A stretch of DNA of 64,000 nt from Streptomyces coryli (GCF_011044975.1 NZ_JAAKZV010000014.1:1-64000), one strand, 5' to 3'; counted from the stretch's first letter, positions 53,558 to 62,397 are shown. Notes: generated by a model not told the origin, from the letters alone. Numbers and translations are program-made.

Positions 53558-54185
53558 CTTCATCTCTCTCCTGCGCCCTGGCTCCGATCGCCCCGCGGTC
53601 GTCGGCACGCTCGGCCCGCCGGGCACGAGCAGCGAGGTCGCGGCGAAGCGGTACGCCCTGCAGATGGCCGGGTGGGAGGAGCCGTCCGCCGCCGTCCGGC
53701 TGTTCGACACGTACGAGCGGGCGGGCGAGGCGCTGCACGCCAGCGAGGTGAGCCACATCGTCGTGGCCAACGCCTACCGGGAGATCAACCCGTTCTACAT
53801 GGACCCGGAGGTCGAGCTGGCCGGGGTGTTCGTGATGGACACCCCGCTGTACGGCATCGCCAAGCTCCGCGGGGGCGGGCCGGTGCCGGATTCGCCGACC
53901 ATCGCGAGCCACCCCGCGCCCGAGCCGATCATCGCGCAGCTCCTTCCGGACCGCCATGTGACGTACAAGGTGCTGCACCAGGACTCCACCAGCACCGCCG
54001 CCTACGCCGTCGTCGACGGCATCGCCGATCTCGCGCTGACCACGGTGCCGGCCGCGCAGCTGCACGGCCTGGAGTTCATCTCCGGGACCCGGCCCATCCG
54101 CATGGTCTGGTCGGTGTTCACCAGAGCGACGCAGTTCGGCAGAGCGGCGCACGCCCACGACAAGGAGGCGAAGTTGTGCTCCTGA
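53544..54185 (+). CDS. Prephenate dehydratase-fold protein, BacA (prephenate decarboxylase)-like
   Basis: This 213-residue protein starts at MTLPNFISLL. It has TLGPPGTSSEVAAKRY near the N-terminus, FYMDPEVELAGVFVMDTPLYG in the middle (20-odd residues shared in pattern with BacA), IASHPAPEPII, and a final RMVWSVFTR. It lacks the C-terminal ACT domain of housekeeping prephenate dehydratases and has the length of BacA, which decarboxylates prephenate without aromatising it on the way to anticapsin. That makes a cyclohexadienyl-type precursor possible. Whether it decarboxylates prephenate or acts on something else cannot be settled here. It overlaps the genes on both sides. Confidence 0.78.
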   Translation: MTLPNFISLLRPGSDRPAVVGTLGPPGTSSEVAAKRYALQMAGWEEPSAAVRLFDTYERAGEALHASEVSHIVVANAYREINPFYMDPEVELAGVFVMDTPLYGIAKLRGGGPVPDSPTIASHPAPEPIIAQLLPDRHVTYKVLHQDSTSTAAYAVVDGIADLALTTVPAAQLHGLEFISGTRPIRMVWSVFTRATQFGRAAHAHDKEAKLCS

Positions 54186-55165
54186 TGACCGGAGACCAGG
54201 TACGCGAGGCCTTTCCCGTCGCCGAGGCGCACCGGGTGGTGGCCGAGGTCATGCGCCGGTTCAGCGCAGGAGACGTCGTCCAGCCGGTGCGTACCGTGCT
54301 CGGATCCGGCCGGGACGCCTCGCTGTTCGCCGCCATGCCGTGCCATGTCGCCGGTGAGTCCGATGCCGGCTACGGCCTGAAGGCGGTGCTGCACGCGCCC
54401 GGCAACAGCGCCCGCGGCCTGCCGACGCACGTGGGCATGGTGGTGGTGTTCGACCCCGAGACCGCCCAGCCGCTGGCCATGATCAACGGTGCGGCCGTGA
54501 CCGCGCTGCGCACGGCCGCGGCGTCCGCCGTGGCGACCGAGGCGCTGGCCGCCCCGGGGGCCGGCGACCTGGCCCTGATCGGTGCGGGCACCCAGGCGCG
54601 CAGCCATCTGCTCGCGCTGCGGGACATCCGGCCGCCGCGCCGGGTGCGGCTGTGGAACCGGGGCCGCCCGCGGGCCGAGGAGTTCGTGGCGTGGGCACGC
54701 GCGAAGGCCGGCCTCGACGTCGAGGTGGCGGACACGCCGGCCGACGCCCTGCGCGGCGCCGACCTGGTGTGCACGACGGTCGACACGGTCGAACCCGTCG
54801 TAACGGCAGCGGACTTGGCGGACGGCGTGCACATCAACGCCGTCGGCTCCTCCGTCCCGGGCAAGCGCGAACTCGACGCCGCCGCGGTGGCCTCCTGCTC
54901 GGTCTTCGTGGACAGCAGAGAAGGCGCCCTGCGCGAGTCCTCCGAGATCGCGTCGCCCGTAGAGGAGGGCCTGGTGCCCGAGGACCGGCCGCTGCCCGAG
55001 CTCGGCGAGGTGCTGCTGGGCAAGCACCCCGGCCGTACGTCACCGGCCGAGCGCACGCTCTACAAGTCGCTCGGCATGGCGGCGCAGGACGTTGCCTCCG
55101 GATTCGCCGTCGTCCGTGCCGCGCGGCGCCTCGGCATCGGCACCGAGGTCGACTTCGCCTGCTGA
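54176..55165 (+). CDS. Ornithine cyclodeaminase/mu-crystallin family protein
   Basis: The ~329-residue protein starts at GTG 54176, seven bases after AAGGAGG. It has the family dinucleotide motif LALIGAGTQARSHLLAL, the upstream GLPTHVGMVVVFDPETAQPL and INGAAVTALRTAAASAVA, and later HINAVGSSVPGKREL. The family includes ornithine and lysine cyclodeaminases (proline, pipecolate), SbnB-type dehydrogenases and imine reductases. Since argB/argD may raise ornithine, proline or a cyclic imino acid is possible, but the direct neighbours (BacA-like, aminotransferase) also allow a reductase acting on an imine. Reaction unassigned. Confidence 0.85.
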   Translation: MLLMTGDQVREAFPVAEAHRVVAEVMRRFSAGDVVQPVRTVLGSGRDASLFAAMPCHVAGESDAGYGLKAVLHAPGNSARGLPTHVGMVVVFDPETAQPLAMINGAAVTALRTAAASAVATEALAAPGAGDLALIGAGTQARSHLLALRDIRPPRRVRLWNRGRPRAEEFVAWARAKAGLDVEVADTPADALRGADLVCTTVDTVEPVVTAADLADGVHINAVGSSVPGKRELDAAAVASCSVFVDSREGALRESSEIASPVEEGLVPEDRPLPELGEVLLGKHPGRTSPAERTLYKSLGMAAQDVASGFAVVRAARRLGIGTEVDFAC

Positions 55166-55189
55166 GACCCCCCACAGGAAAGGACACGC

Positions 55190-55483
55190 ATGACCGCACT
55201 ACTGATCGGCAATGTCGGAGTCATCGGAGACGAACGGCAGATGGCGGAGTACCGCGCGAAGGTGCTGCAGACGCTGCGGCTCTACGGGGGCGGTTTCATG
55301 ATCCGCGGCGGCGAATCCGAGGCGCTGGAGGGCGACTGGCACCCGGAGCACCTGTCGGTGATGGAGTTCCCGAAGGCCGCGGACGCCCGCCGCTGGTACG
55401 ACTCGCCGGAGTACCGGGCCATCGTCCCGCTCCGTGCGGGCACGCACATGGACCTGATCCTGGTCGAGGGCGAGGGCGCATGA
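55190..55483 (+). CDS. DUF1330-like small protein
   Basis: The 97-residue protein has a good AGGAAAGGA site. It shows the pattern of the DUF1330/dimeric ferredoxin-like group: EYRAKVLQTLRLYGGGFMIRGG, then HLSVMEFPKAADARRWYDSPEY and an ending HMDLILVEG. Relatives are small cytoplasmic proteins of unknown chemistry. It overlaps the PhzF-like gene by four bases. With the Dabb protein it makes two ferredoxin-like small proteins in one operon. Confidence 0.8.
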   Translation: MTALLIGNVGVIGDERQMAEYRAKVLQTLRLYGGGFMIRGGESEALEGDWHPEHLSVMEFPKAADARRWYDSPEYRAIVPLRAGTHMDLILVEGEGA

Positions 55484-56406
55484 CGCGCCCGTACCGCCGA
55501 TGGCGCTCCTTCGCCCAGGTCGACGTCTTCACCGAGGTCCCCTACCTCGGCAATCCCGTCGCCGTCGTCCTGGACGGCGACGGGATCGCCGACGACGAGA
55601 TGGCCGGGCTCGCGAAGTGGACCAACCTGTCCGAGACGACGTTCATCGTCCCGCCCGCCTCCGACGAGGCCGACTACGGGCTGCGGATCTTCACGCCGGG
55701 CGGGGAGATCCCGTTCGCCGGCCACCCCACCCTGGGGTCCGCGCACGCCTGGCTCGAGGCCGGGGGCACGCCGAAGGCGCCCGGCGTACTGACGCAGGAG
55801 TGCGGGCTGGGGCTCGTACGGGTGCGGCGCCACGACAACGGACTGAGCTTCCGCGCCCCCGCCCGCCGCCGGAGCGGTCCCCTGGAGGACGCGCATGTGG
55901 ACCGCATCGCCCGCGGGCTGCGCATCGACCGCGCACGGATCACCGGCCACCAGTGGGTCGACAACGGACCCGGCTGGGCCGGCGTCCAGCTCGCCTCGGC
56001 CGCGGAGGTGCTGGCCCTGGAGCCGGACGAGCAGCACATGCGTGACCTGACCCTCGGTGTGGTCGGCGCCCATCCCGAGGGTGCGCCCGAGCAGTTCGAG
56101 GTCCGTGCCTTCGCGCTGCCCCAGGGCGTGCGCGAGGACCCGGTCACCGGCAGCCTCACCGCGGGGCTCGCGCAGTGGCTCGTCGGCGACGGCAGGGCGC
56201 CGCGCGCCTTCCGGGTCGGCCAGGGCGCCGCCCTGGGACGGAAGGGCGTGCTCACCGTGGAGACGCAAGGAGAGGACATATGGGTCGGCGGCGCGAGTGT
56301 GACCTGCGTACGCGGCACCCTGCAGACGCTGGAACGCCGTATCAGTGCGCGGGTCAGTGGTCGTGACGGATCGGTGACAGGCCGACTGAGGAGTGTGCAG
56401 GCATGA
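55480..56406 (+). CDS. PhzF-like isomerase/epimerase family protein
   Basis: This 308-residue protein has the PhzF pattern: FAQVDVFTEVPYLGNPVAVV, LAKWTNLSETTFIVPP (with the catalytic Glu in NLSET), LRIFTPGGEIPFAGHPTLGSAH, EDPVTGSLTAGLAQWL and the end VWVGG-like strand. PhzF itself isomerises dihydro-hydroxyanthranilate; other relatives isomerise, reduce or epimerise small acids. With a BacA-like enzyme in the same operon, double-bond movement in a cyclohexadiene acid is an attractive guess. It overlaps both neighbours by four bases. Confidence 0.87.
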   Translation: MTRPYRRWRSFAQVDVFTEVPYLGNPVAVVLDGDGIADDEMAGLAKWTNLSETTFIVPPASDEADYGLRIFTPGGEIPFAGHPTLGSAHAWLEAGGTPKAPGVLTQECGLGLVRVRRHDNGLSFRAPARRRSGPLEDAHVDRIARGLRIDRARITGHQWVDNGPGWAGVQLASAAEVLALEPDEQHMRDLTLGVVGAHPEGAPEQFEVRAFALPQGVREDPVTGSLTAGLAQWLVGDGRAPRAFRVGQGAALGRKGVLTVETQGEDIWVGGASVTCVRGTLQTLERRISARVSGRDGSVTGRLRSVQA

Positions 56407-57341
56407 ACAGCAAAGCGATCGCAGTCACCGGACTGCGCAAGGCATTCGGCGAAAAGGCCGTGCTCGACGGCATCGGCTTCGAGGTCGCCGCGGGATCCGT
56501 CTTCGCCATGCTCGGCCCGAACGGCGCGGGCAAGACGACGACGGTGAACATCCTGGCGACGCTGATGAAAGCCGACGCCGGGACGGTCCGCGTCGCCGGC
56601 CACGACGTGGCCACCGCGACCAGGCAGGTGCGCGCCGCCATCGGCGTCACCGGTCAGTTCGCCGCGGTGGACGAGCTGCTGACGGGCCGGGAGAACCTGC
56701 AGCTGATGGCGGATCTGAAGCGGGTGTCCGGCAGCCAGGTGGTCGACCGGCTGCTGGAGCGCTTCGACCTGGTGGAGTCGGCGGACAAGATGACGGCGAC
56801 GTACTCAGGAGGCATGCGCCGCAAGCTGGACCTGGCGATGACGCTGGTCGGCAACCCGCAGATCATCTTCCTGGACGAGCCGACGACGGGTCTCGACCCG
56901 CGCAGCAGGCGCACGATGTGGGGGATCGTCCGCGATCTGGTGGCCGACGGCACCACCATCTTCCTCACCACCCAGTACCTCGAGGAAGCCGACCAGCTCG
57001 CCGACCGGGTCGCGGTGCTCGACCAGGGCCGGCTCGTCGCCCAGGGCACCCCCGCGGAGCTCAAGGGCCAGATCCCCGGCACCCACGTCCGGCTGCGGTT
57101 CGCCGCCCTCGACGAACTCGACACGGCGGCCCGGGCGCTGCCCGGGTCCACCCGGGACGACGAGGAACTGACCCTGCGGGTGCCGAGCGACGGCGACTCG
57201 AAGTCGCTGCGGGCCCTGCTGGACCGGCTCGACGACGTCATGATCAATGCACCGGAATTCTCCGTGCACACCCCGGATCTCGACGACGTCTTCCTCGCCC
57301 TGACCGGGCACAAGACCGCCGAGGAGGCGATGGCCCAGTGA
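56403..57341 (+). CDS. ABC transporter ATP-binding protein (DrrA-like)
   Basis: The 312-residue ATPase has Walker A GPNGAGKTTT near residue 39, signature YSGGMRRKLDLAM near 138, Walker B IIFLDEPTTGLD near 157 and the switch His region TIFLTTQYLEEAD. Length and C-terminal extension fit the daunorubicin-resistance (DrrA) type, which drives export of a natural product. It is coupled to the permease by a four-base overlap. It probably exports the peptide and gives self-protection. Confidence 0.93.
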   Translation: MNSKAIAVTGLRKAFGEKAVLDGIGFEVAAGSVFAMLGPNGAGKTTTVNILATLMKADAGTVRVAGHDVATATRQVRAAIGVTGQFAAVDELLTGRENLQLMADLKRVSGSQVVDRLLERFDLVESADKMTATYSGGMRRKLDLAMTLVGNPQIIFLDEPTTGLDPRSRRTMWGIVRDLVADGTTIFLTTQYLEEADQLADRVAVLDQGRLVAQGTPAELKGQIPGTHVRLRFAALDELDTAARALPGSTRDDEELTLRVPSDGDSKSLRALLDRLDDVMINAPEFSVHTPDLDDVFLALTGHKTAEEAMAQ

Positions 57342-58099
57342 GTACGGTCACGATGGCGCTGGAAGATTCCACGATCATGCTGCGCCGCAACCTGAAGCAC
57401 ACCATGCGGAACCCGGTCACGGTGTTCAACGCGGTGCTGTTCCCGATCGTCATCATGCTGCTCTTCGTCAAGGTCTTCGGCGGCGCGTTCAGCGTCGGCG
57501 CCGACTACATCGACTACGCGACGCCGGGCATGCTCGTGATGACCGTCAGCTACGGCCTCGGCGCCACCGCGGCGGCCGTGAACGACGACATGGCCAAGGG
57601 CGTCATCAACCGGTTCAAGGCCATGGACGTCTCCCGCGGCGCCGTGCTGACCGGGCAGGTCGTCGTCACCACGGTGCGCTGCCTGGTGGCCAACGCGGCC
57701 ATCATCGGAGTGGCCTTCGCCCTGGGCTTCGACCCCAACGCGAGCGCCCTCGACTGGCTCGGCGTGCTCGGCCTCGTCACGCTGCTCGCCTTCGCGGCCA
57801 GCTGGCTCACCGTCGCGCTGGGGCTGGCCGCGAAGTCCGCGGAGTCGGCCGGCCTGGCCGTCGTACCACTGATCATGCTGCCGTTCCTGAGCAGCGCGTT
57901 CGTGCCCGCGGACTCGATGGGAAGCGGCGTGCGGCAGTTCGCGGAGTACCAGCCCTTCACCCCGATCATCGAGACCCTGCGCGGGCTGCTGGCGGGCACC
58001 CCGTCCAGCGGCGACGCGGCCGCGGCCATCGCCTGGTGCCTCGGTCTTGCCCTCCTCGGGTACGCGTGGGCGGTCTCCTCGTTCAAGAAGCGCGCGTAA
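57338..58099 (+). CDS. ABC-2 type transporter permease (DrrB-like)
   Basis: The ~253-residue membrane protein starts at GTG 57338 (MSTVTMALEDS). About six hydrophobic segments are visible, including VLFPIVIMLLFVKVF, ATPGMLVMTVSYGLGATAAAV, LLAFAASWLTVALGLA and a last one, CLGLALLGYAWAV. NRFKAMDVSRGAVLTGQ is typical of ABC-2 export permeases. It pairs with the preceding ATPase and is followed by a terminator, ending the operon that began at NRPS F. Confidence 0.92.
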   Translation: MSTVTMALEDSTIMLRRNLKHTMRNPVTVFNAVLFPIVIMLLFVKVFGGAFSVGADYIDYATPGMLVMTVSYGLGATAAAVNDDMAKGVINRFKAMDVSRGAVLTGQVVVTTVRCLVANAAIIGVAFALGFDPNASALDWLGVLGLVTLLAFAASWLTVALGLAAKSAESAGLAVVPLIMLPFLSSAFVPADSMGSGVRQFAEYQPFTPIIETLRGLLAGTPSSGDAAAAIAWCLGLALLGYAWAVSSFKKRA

Positions 58100-58123
58100 T
58101 TCCGGCCGGTCCGTGTCCCCTCC

Positions 58124-58164
58124 CGAGCCGCCTCGGCGGACCCTCCCGTCCCCGAGGCGGCTCG
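58124..58164 (+). terminator. Hairpin terminator after ABC permease
   Basis: Arms 58124-58136 and 58152-58164 are perfectly complementary (13 bp) across a 15-base loop, 25 bases after the permease stop. A short pyrimidine run ACTTCTTC follows. Confidence 0.75.
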
Positions 58165-58214
58165 ACTTCTTCAGCAGTGATTTCCGGGTAGGAACGGAAA
58201 GAAAGAGGCTGGCA

Positions 58215-58466
58215 ATGAAATCGTCGGATGCACCGGAGTCGCTGGCGCAGGAAATGGCCCGGCTGTGGGGGGAGTTCATGGACGGCCGCGAGGTCGGCCC
58301 CGATGACGACTTCTTCACCCTCGGCGGCAATTCGCTGACCGGAATAAAGATCATCGACCGGGTGGCGGAGGAATACGGCGTCCAGCTGTCCGTACGCGAC
58401 TTCTACCTGGCGCAGACCCCGGCCCGGGTCGCCGAGCTGATCGAGCAGGGGAGGGCGGCGACGTGA
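58215..58466 (+). CDS. Free-standing peptidyl carrier protein
   Basis: The 83-residue carrier protein has the motif DDFFTLGGNSLTGIKI with the attachment Ser and the C-terminal helix GVQLSVRDFYLAQTPARVAEL. Its stop overlaps the P450 GTG start. PCP followed by P450 is a common pair for beta-hydroxylation of a tethered amino acid. No A domain is adjacent, so loading must come from elsewhere (the free A, NRPS A or the Thr protein). Confidence 0.92.
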   Translation: MKSSDAPESLAQEMARLWGEFMDGREVGPDDDFFTLGGNSLTGIKIIDRVAEEYGVQLSVRDFYLAQTPARVAELIEQGRAAT

Positions 58467-59710
58467 GGCTGACGCCGGGCCCCGCACGCGACATCGACCT
58501 CGACAGCGTCGATCTCTTCGACCTGGATCTGTACACCTCCGGCGACCCGCACCCGATCTGGGACGTGATGCGGGAGAAGGCGCCGCTGCATCACCAAGTC
58601 CTCCCGGACGGCCGTGAGTTCTGGTCGGTGACCCGCCACGAGGACGTCTGCCGCGTGCTCGGCGACCACCGGGAGTTCACCTCGGAACGCGGCACGGTGC
58701 CCACCCACCTGGGCACGGACGACGTAGCGGCGGGCGTGCTGATGACGTCCACCGACCCGCCGCGGCACACCGAGGTACGCAGACCGCTCGGCTCCAAGCT
58801 CACCGCACGGGCGGTGAAGTCCTGGGAGGACACGATCCGCGGGACGGTCCGGCGCTTCCTCGAACCGGCCCTCGACGGGGAGGTCTTCGACCTGGCCGAG
58901 CAGGCCCTGCTGCTGCCCGCGCTGGTGACGGGCCCGCTGCTCGGCCTGCCGGAGCAGGACTGGGAGGAGCTCGTCCGGCTGACGGCCATGGTCACCGCCC
59001 CCTCGGACCCGCACTTCCAGATCGGCAGCGAGGCCGCGACGCTGGCCATCGCCCACCACGAGCTCGTCAGCTACGTGAAGCAGTGGGTCAGAACGCGGCG
59101 GACGGACACCGGCGACGGCGACAGCCTCCTGCATCACCTCATGAGCGTGCGGCCGGGAGGCGAGGCGCTGTCCGACGAGGAGATCGCCCTCGACGGCTAC
59201 AGCATCCTGCTGGGCGCCAACGTGACGACGCCGCACACCGTTTCCGGCACCGTGCAGGCGCTCATCGAGCGGCCGGAGATCTACGAGAAGGCGCAGGCCG
59301 ACCCGTCGCTGATCCCCAACCTGGTGGAGGAAGGCCTGCGCTGGACCTCGGCCGCGTGCAACTTCATGCGGTACGCGGTGGACGACGTCCAGATCGGCGG
59401 GGGCACCATCCCGGCCCGCGGGGCGGTCGTCGCGTGGATCGGGTCGGCCAACCGGGACGCGTCCCAGTTCCCCGATCCGCACACCTTCGACATCACGCGG
59501 AGCAACGCCAAGCGGCAGGTCGCGTTCGGCTTCGGCCCGCACTTCTGCATCGGCGCGCCGCTGGCCCGGCTGACCCTGCGGATCTTCTTCGAGGAACTGC
59601 TGCGGCAGTTCGGCACGATCGAGCTCGCCGGCGAGCCGCAGCACCTGCGGTCGTACTTCATCGCCGGGATGACCCATCTGCCCGTCACCGCCCAGAGAAG
59701 GACACCATGA
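58463..59710 (+). CDS. Cytochrome P450, probably acting on a PCP-bound amino acid
   Basis: The 415-residue bacterial P450 has the I-helix LLGANVTTPHTVSG (Thr pair present), the ExxR motif in EEGLRW and the haem-binding loop FGFGPHFCIGAPLARL with the Cys ligand. SSTDPPRHTEVRR is the usual C-helix region. It starts at GTG in the overlap with the PCP and ends in overlap with a Cys-nucleophile thioesterase-like gene. The order PCP-P450-shuttle suggests that it hydroxylates the amino acid on that PCP, which is then handed on. Electron partners are not in the window. Confidence 0.9.
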   Translation: MRLTPGPARDIDLDSVDLFDLDLYTSGDPHPIWDVMREKAPLHHQVLPDGREFWSVTRHEDVCRVLGDHREFTSERGTVPTHLGTDDVAAGVLMTSTDPPRHTEVRRPLGSKLTARAVKSWEDTIRGTVRRFLEPALDGEVFDLAEQALLLPALVTGPLLGLPEQDWEELVRLTAMVTAPSDPHFQIGSEAATLAIAHHELVSYVKQWVRTRRTDTGDGDSLLHHLMSVRPGGEALSDEEIALDGYSILLGANVTTPHTVSGTVQALIERPEIYEKAQADPSLIPNLVEEGLRWTSAACNFMRYAVDDVQIGGGTIPARGAVVAWIGSANRDASQFPDPHTFDITRSNAKRQVAFGFGPHFCIGAPLARLTLRIFFEELLRQFGTIELAGEPQHLRSYFIAGMTHLPVTAQRRTP

Positions 59711-60477
59711 CCCCCGGCTCCACCACCGCCGCGACGCCGTGGCTCGTCCGGCCGCCGGCCGCCGGACATCCCGCCCGGATCTTCTGCCTGCCCTTCTCCG
59801 GATCGGGGGCCTCGGCCTTCAGCGCCTGGCCCGCCGTGATCGGCGATGCCGAGGTGTGCCCGGTGCAGGCCCCCGGCCGCGAGAACCGGCTGGCCGAGCC
59901 GCACTACGGCACGTACGAGAACCTCGCCGCAGGGCTGGCCGAAGCGCTGGCGCCGCACCTCGACCGGCCGTACGCGTTCTTCGGCCACTGCGCGGGCGCG
60001 CTGCCCGCGTACGAGACCGTGCTCCGGCTCGCGGAACTCGGCCTGCCCGCACCGGACTTCCTGTGCGTGTCCGGCCAGCCGGCGCCGCACCAGGCCGCGC
60101 AGGACCGGATGCTCACCATGACCGAGCCCGAACTGCGCGCCGAGGTCGAGTCGTTCATCCGCGGCCGGGGGATCGAACCCCGCCCCGACATGGTCGGCAT
60201 GGGGCTGACCGTCCTGCGCCAGGACCACGCCGCCGCGAAGGCGTACCGGCGGACGGAACCGGTCGCGGTGTCCTGCCCGGTCGTCGCCCTGCACTGGCGG
60301 GACGACCCCGACGTGGCACTCGCCGATCTCGACGGGTGGCGACGGTACGCGCACCAGGTCGACATCCGGGTCGTCGACGGCGGCCACTACGACTTCATGG
60401 ACGCGCCGGACGAGCTGCAGCGGCTGCTGGCCCGCCGGCTGCGGCGACCGGCGTACGGAAAGGGGAATGCCGGATGA
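59707..60477 (+). CDS. Thioesterase-like alpha/beta hydrolase with Cys nucleophile (second candidate shuttle)
   Basis: The 256-residue thioesterase-fold protein begins with IFCLPFSGSGASAFSAW. The nucleophile elbow is FFGHCAGALPAYE (59983-59997): G-x-C-x-G, with Cys for Ser and normal spacing. The acid region is WRDDPDV and the His is in VDGGHYDF. Cys at this place characterises the aminoacyl carriers SyrC and CmaE. Its start codon overlaps the P450 stop, so PCP, P450 and this protein form one unit. I infer it carries the P450-treated residue to NRPS B module 2 or NRPS F. Hydrolytic editing is the alternative. Confidence 0.86.
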   Translation: MTPGSTTAATPWLVRPPAAGHPARIFCLPFSGSGASAFSAWPAVIGDAEVCPVQAPGRENRLAEPHYGTYENLAAGLAEALAPHLDRPYAFFGHCAGALPAYETVLRLAELGLPAPDFLCVSGQPAPHQAAQDRMLTMTEPELRAEVESFIRGRGIEPRPDMVGMGLTVLRQDHAAAKAYRRTEPVAVSCPVVALHWRDDPDVALADLDGWRRYAHQVDIRVVDGGHYDFMDAPDELQRLLARRLRRPAYGKGNAG

Positions 60478-61262
60478 CGAGTCCGAGGGAAGAGCGGTGG
60501 GTGCGCCGCTTCCGCGACGGCGACGACTGCCGGACCAAGCTCGTGTGCTTCCCCCACGCCGGCGGCTGGGCGAGCGCCTACCGCAGCTGGCCGCTGGGAC
60601 TGCCCGCGGACATAGGCGTGCTCGCCGTCCGCTACCCCGGCCGGGAGGACCGGTTCAGGGACCCGTTCCCGTCCGGCCTTGAAGCCCTCGCGGACGACGT
60701 GGCCGAAGCCCTCGGCGAGCTGCCGCCCGCGCACCTGGTGCTGTTCGGCCACAGCATGGGCGCGTCGGTGGCGCACGAGGTGGCGCTGCGCCTCCAGAAG
60801 CGCGGAGGCTCGCCCGCCGCCCTGTGCGTATCCGGACGGCGCCCGCCGCAGCTGCTGGACGGCCAGCGGCGGTACTCGGGACCGGACCAGGCGATCATCG
60901 CGGACATGCTCCGCCTCGACGCCAGCCGCGCCCCGGTCCTCGAGGACCCCGGCATGCTCGAGTACGTGCTGCCCGCGGTCCGCGCGGACTACCGGCTGGT
61001 GGACGACTACCGCGGCGGCCACCGGCCCCCGCTCGACTGCCCCGTGTACGCCTACGCCGGCGAGCACGACACCGAGGTGTCCGTGGAGCAGATGCGCGGC
61101 TGGGCGGAGGTCACGGACGCCGCCTTCCAGCTCCGGGTGCTGCCCGGCGGACACTTCTATCTCCGCACCGAGGAGGCCGCCTTGCTGGCGGACCTCACGG
61201 ATGACCTCGACCGCCTCACCGGCCGTGCGGCCGAGGGGGTGTCGCGGGCCCGCCTGCAGTGA
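60474..61262 (+). CDS. Type II thioesterase (Ser nucleophile)
   Basis: The 262-residue protein has the ordinary type II thioesterase layout: LVCFPHAGGWASAYRSW, elbow FGHSMGASVAHEVA, acid in AGEHDTEV and His in LPGGHFYL. It should remove wrong acyl groups from carrier domains. It overlaps the Cys-type homologue by four bases, so an editing enzyme and a putative shuttle are made together. Confidence 0.9.
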   Translation: MTSPREERWVRRFRDGDDCRTKLVCFPHAGGWASAYRSWPLGLPADIGVLAVRYPGREDRFRDPFPSGLEALADDVAEALGELPPAHLVLFGHSMGASVAHEVALRLQKRGGSPAALCVSGRRPPQLLDGQRRYSGPDQAIIADMLRLDASRAPVLEDPGMLEYVLPAVRADYRLVDDYRGGHRPPLDCPVYAYAGEHDTEVSVEQMRGWAEVTDAAFQLRVLPGGHFYLRTEEAALLADLTDDLDRLTGRAAEGVSRARLQ

Positions 61263-61415
61263 ATACGGCTCCGATAAGCGCCCGATACGCCGGATACCTA
61301 ACGTCGTGATGACCGCCCCGAACCGAAAGGGCGCAACGACGAAGGGAATTGTCGATGGAGGCCGTCCCGGCCCGCTGGGCCATTCCCGCCCCACCGCCTT
61401 GGTGAGGGCCGCGCC

Positions 61416-62306
61416 ATGCCTGCCTTCGACTTCGAGACCCCGGAGCCGATTCTCGCCACCGCCACGCTCCACCTCGGCTGCGTACGGGTCACCGCTTCCG
61501 ACCGCGGCACCGCCACCGTGACCGTGCGCCCCAAGGACAGCCGCGACGCGTGCGATGTGGCCACGGCCGGACTCGCCCGCGCCGAGTACGCGGCGGGGGA
61601 GATGGTGATCTCCGCGCTGCGGACGAACGGGCTGCCCGGCAGCGGAGCCGTACTCATCGACATCGAGCTTCCGAGTGACTCCCGGATGCATATGGACGCC
61701 CTGTCCGCCGACTTCCACAGCACGGGCCGGCTGGGCGAATCACGTATCTCCACCGGCTGCGGCCACATCCGGCTCGACCGGTCCGGGCCCGCGCACCTGT
61801 CCTCGGCACTCGGCAATGTCAGCGCGGAGCAGGTGGCCGGCCCGGCCAGGATCGACGCGAACTGCGGCGACGTCCACATCCGGCGGATCGACGGAACGGC
61901 CGAACTCACCAGAAGCATCGGCAACACCCGCATCGACCGGGTGACCGGCGACGTCCGCACCACGACGAACAGCGGCGACCTGCGCATCGACGCGGCGGAT
62001 GCCGGCGTCGAGGCCCGCGCCGCCCAGGGCGACATCCGCATCGGCCGCACCGGCCGGGGCCGCCTCGACCTCGAGACCGCCTCCGGCAGGATCGAGGTCG
62101 GCCTCCCCGGCGGCATCGCCGTCGGCCTGGACCTCGACTCCCATGTCGGCACCGTGTACCGCTCCCTTGACCTCGTCGGCGGCGCGGCCGAAGCACCCGG
62201 GGCGATGGAAGCCCCCGGCACAGCCGTCCAGCTGCGCGCCCGGACGATCATCGGCGACATCGTGGTACGTCGCGTCGAACCCGGCCGCGAACAGGAGCAG
62301 CGGTAG
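61416..62306 (+). CDS. DUF4097-family beta-repeat protein
   Basis: The 296-residue protein consists of short beta-strand repeats: LHLGCVRVTASDRG, LGESRISTGCGHIRLDRSG, ARIDANCGDVHIRRIDG, GNTRIDRVTGDVRTTTNSGDLRID and GRIEVGLPGG. This is the DUF4097 (putative adhesin-like) pattern. No signal peptide or membrane segment is visible, so it is probably cytoplasmic. In Streptomyces such proteins often sit beside regulators. Its relation to peptide synthesis is unclear. Confidence 0.85.
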   Translation: MPAFDFETPEPILATATLHLGCVRVTASDRGTATVTVRPKDSRDACDVATAGLARAEYAAGEMVISALRTNGLPGSGAVLIDIELPSDSRMHMDALSADFHSTGRLGESRISTGCGHIRLDRSGPAHLSSALGNVSAEQVAGPARIDANCGDVHIRRIDGTAELTRSIGNTRIDRVTGDVRTTTNSGDLRIDAADAGVEARAAQGDIRIGRTGRGRLDLETASGRIEVGLPGGIAVGLDLDSHVGTVYRSLDLVGGAAEAPGAMEAPGTAVQLRARTIIGDIVVRRVEPGREQEQR

Positions 62307-62397
62307 CCGGGGACCGGCGCCCGCGAAGACATCTCACATCCGCCCTCGTACAGGCCGGCACCGGACTGCGCCGGCCACACCGGAAAGGACCCTTCCC

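Noticed and set aside
53544-54185. Housekeeping prephenate dehydratase (PheA).
   Set aside because: It lacks the ACT domain, is only 213 residues and its middle and C-terminal motifs follow BacA more closely. I still do not assign the bacA symbol because the reaction is unproven.
53544-55165. Diaminopropionate synthesis by an SbnA/SbnB-type pair.
   Set aside because: The cyclodeaminase-family protein could be SbnB-like, but no cysteine-synthase-like SbnA partner is present in the window.
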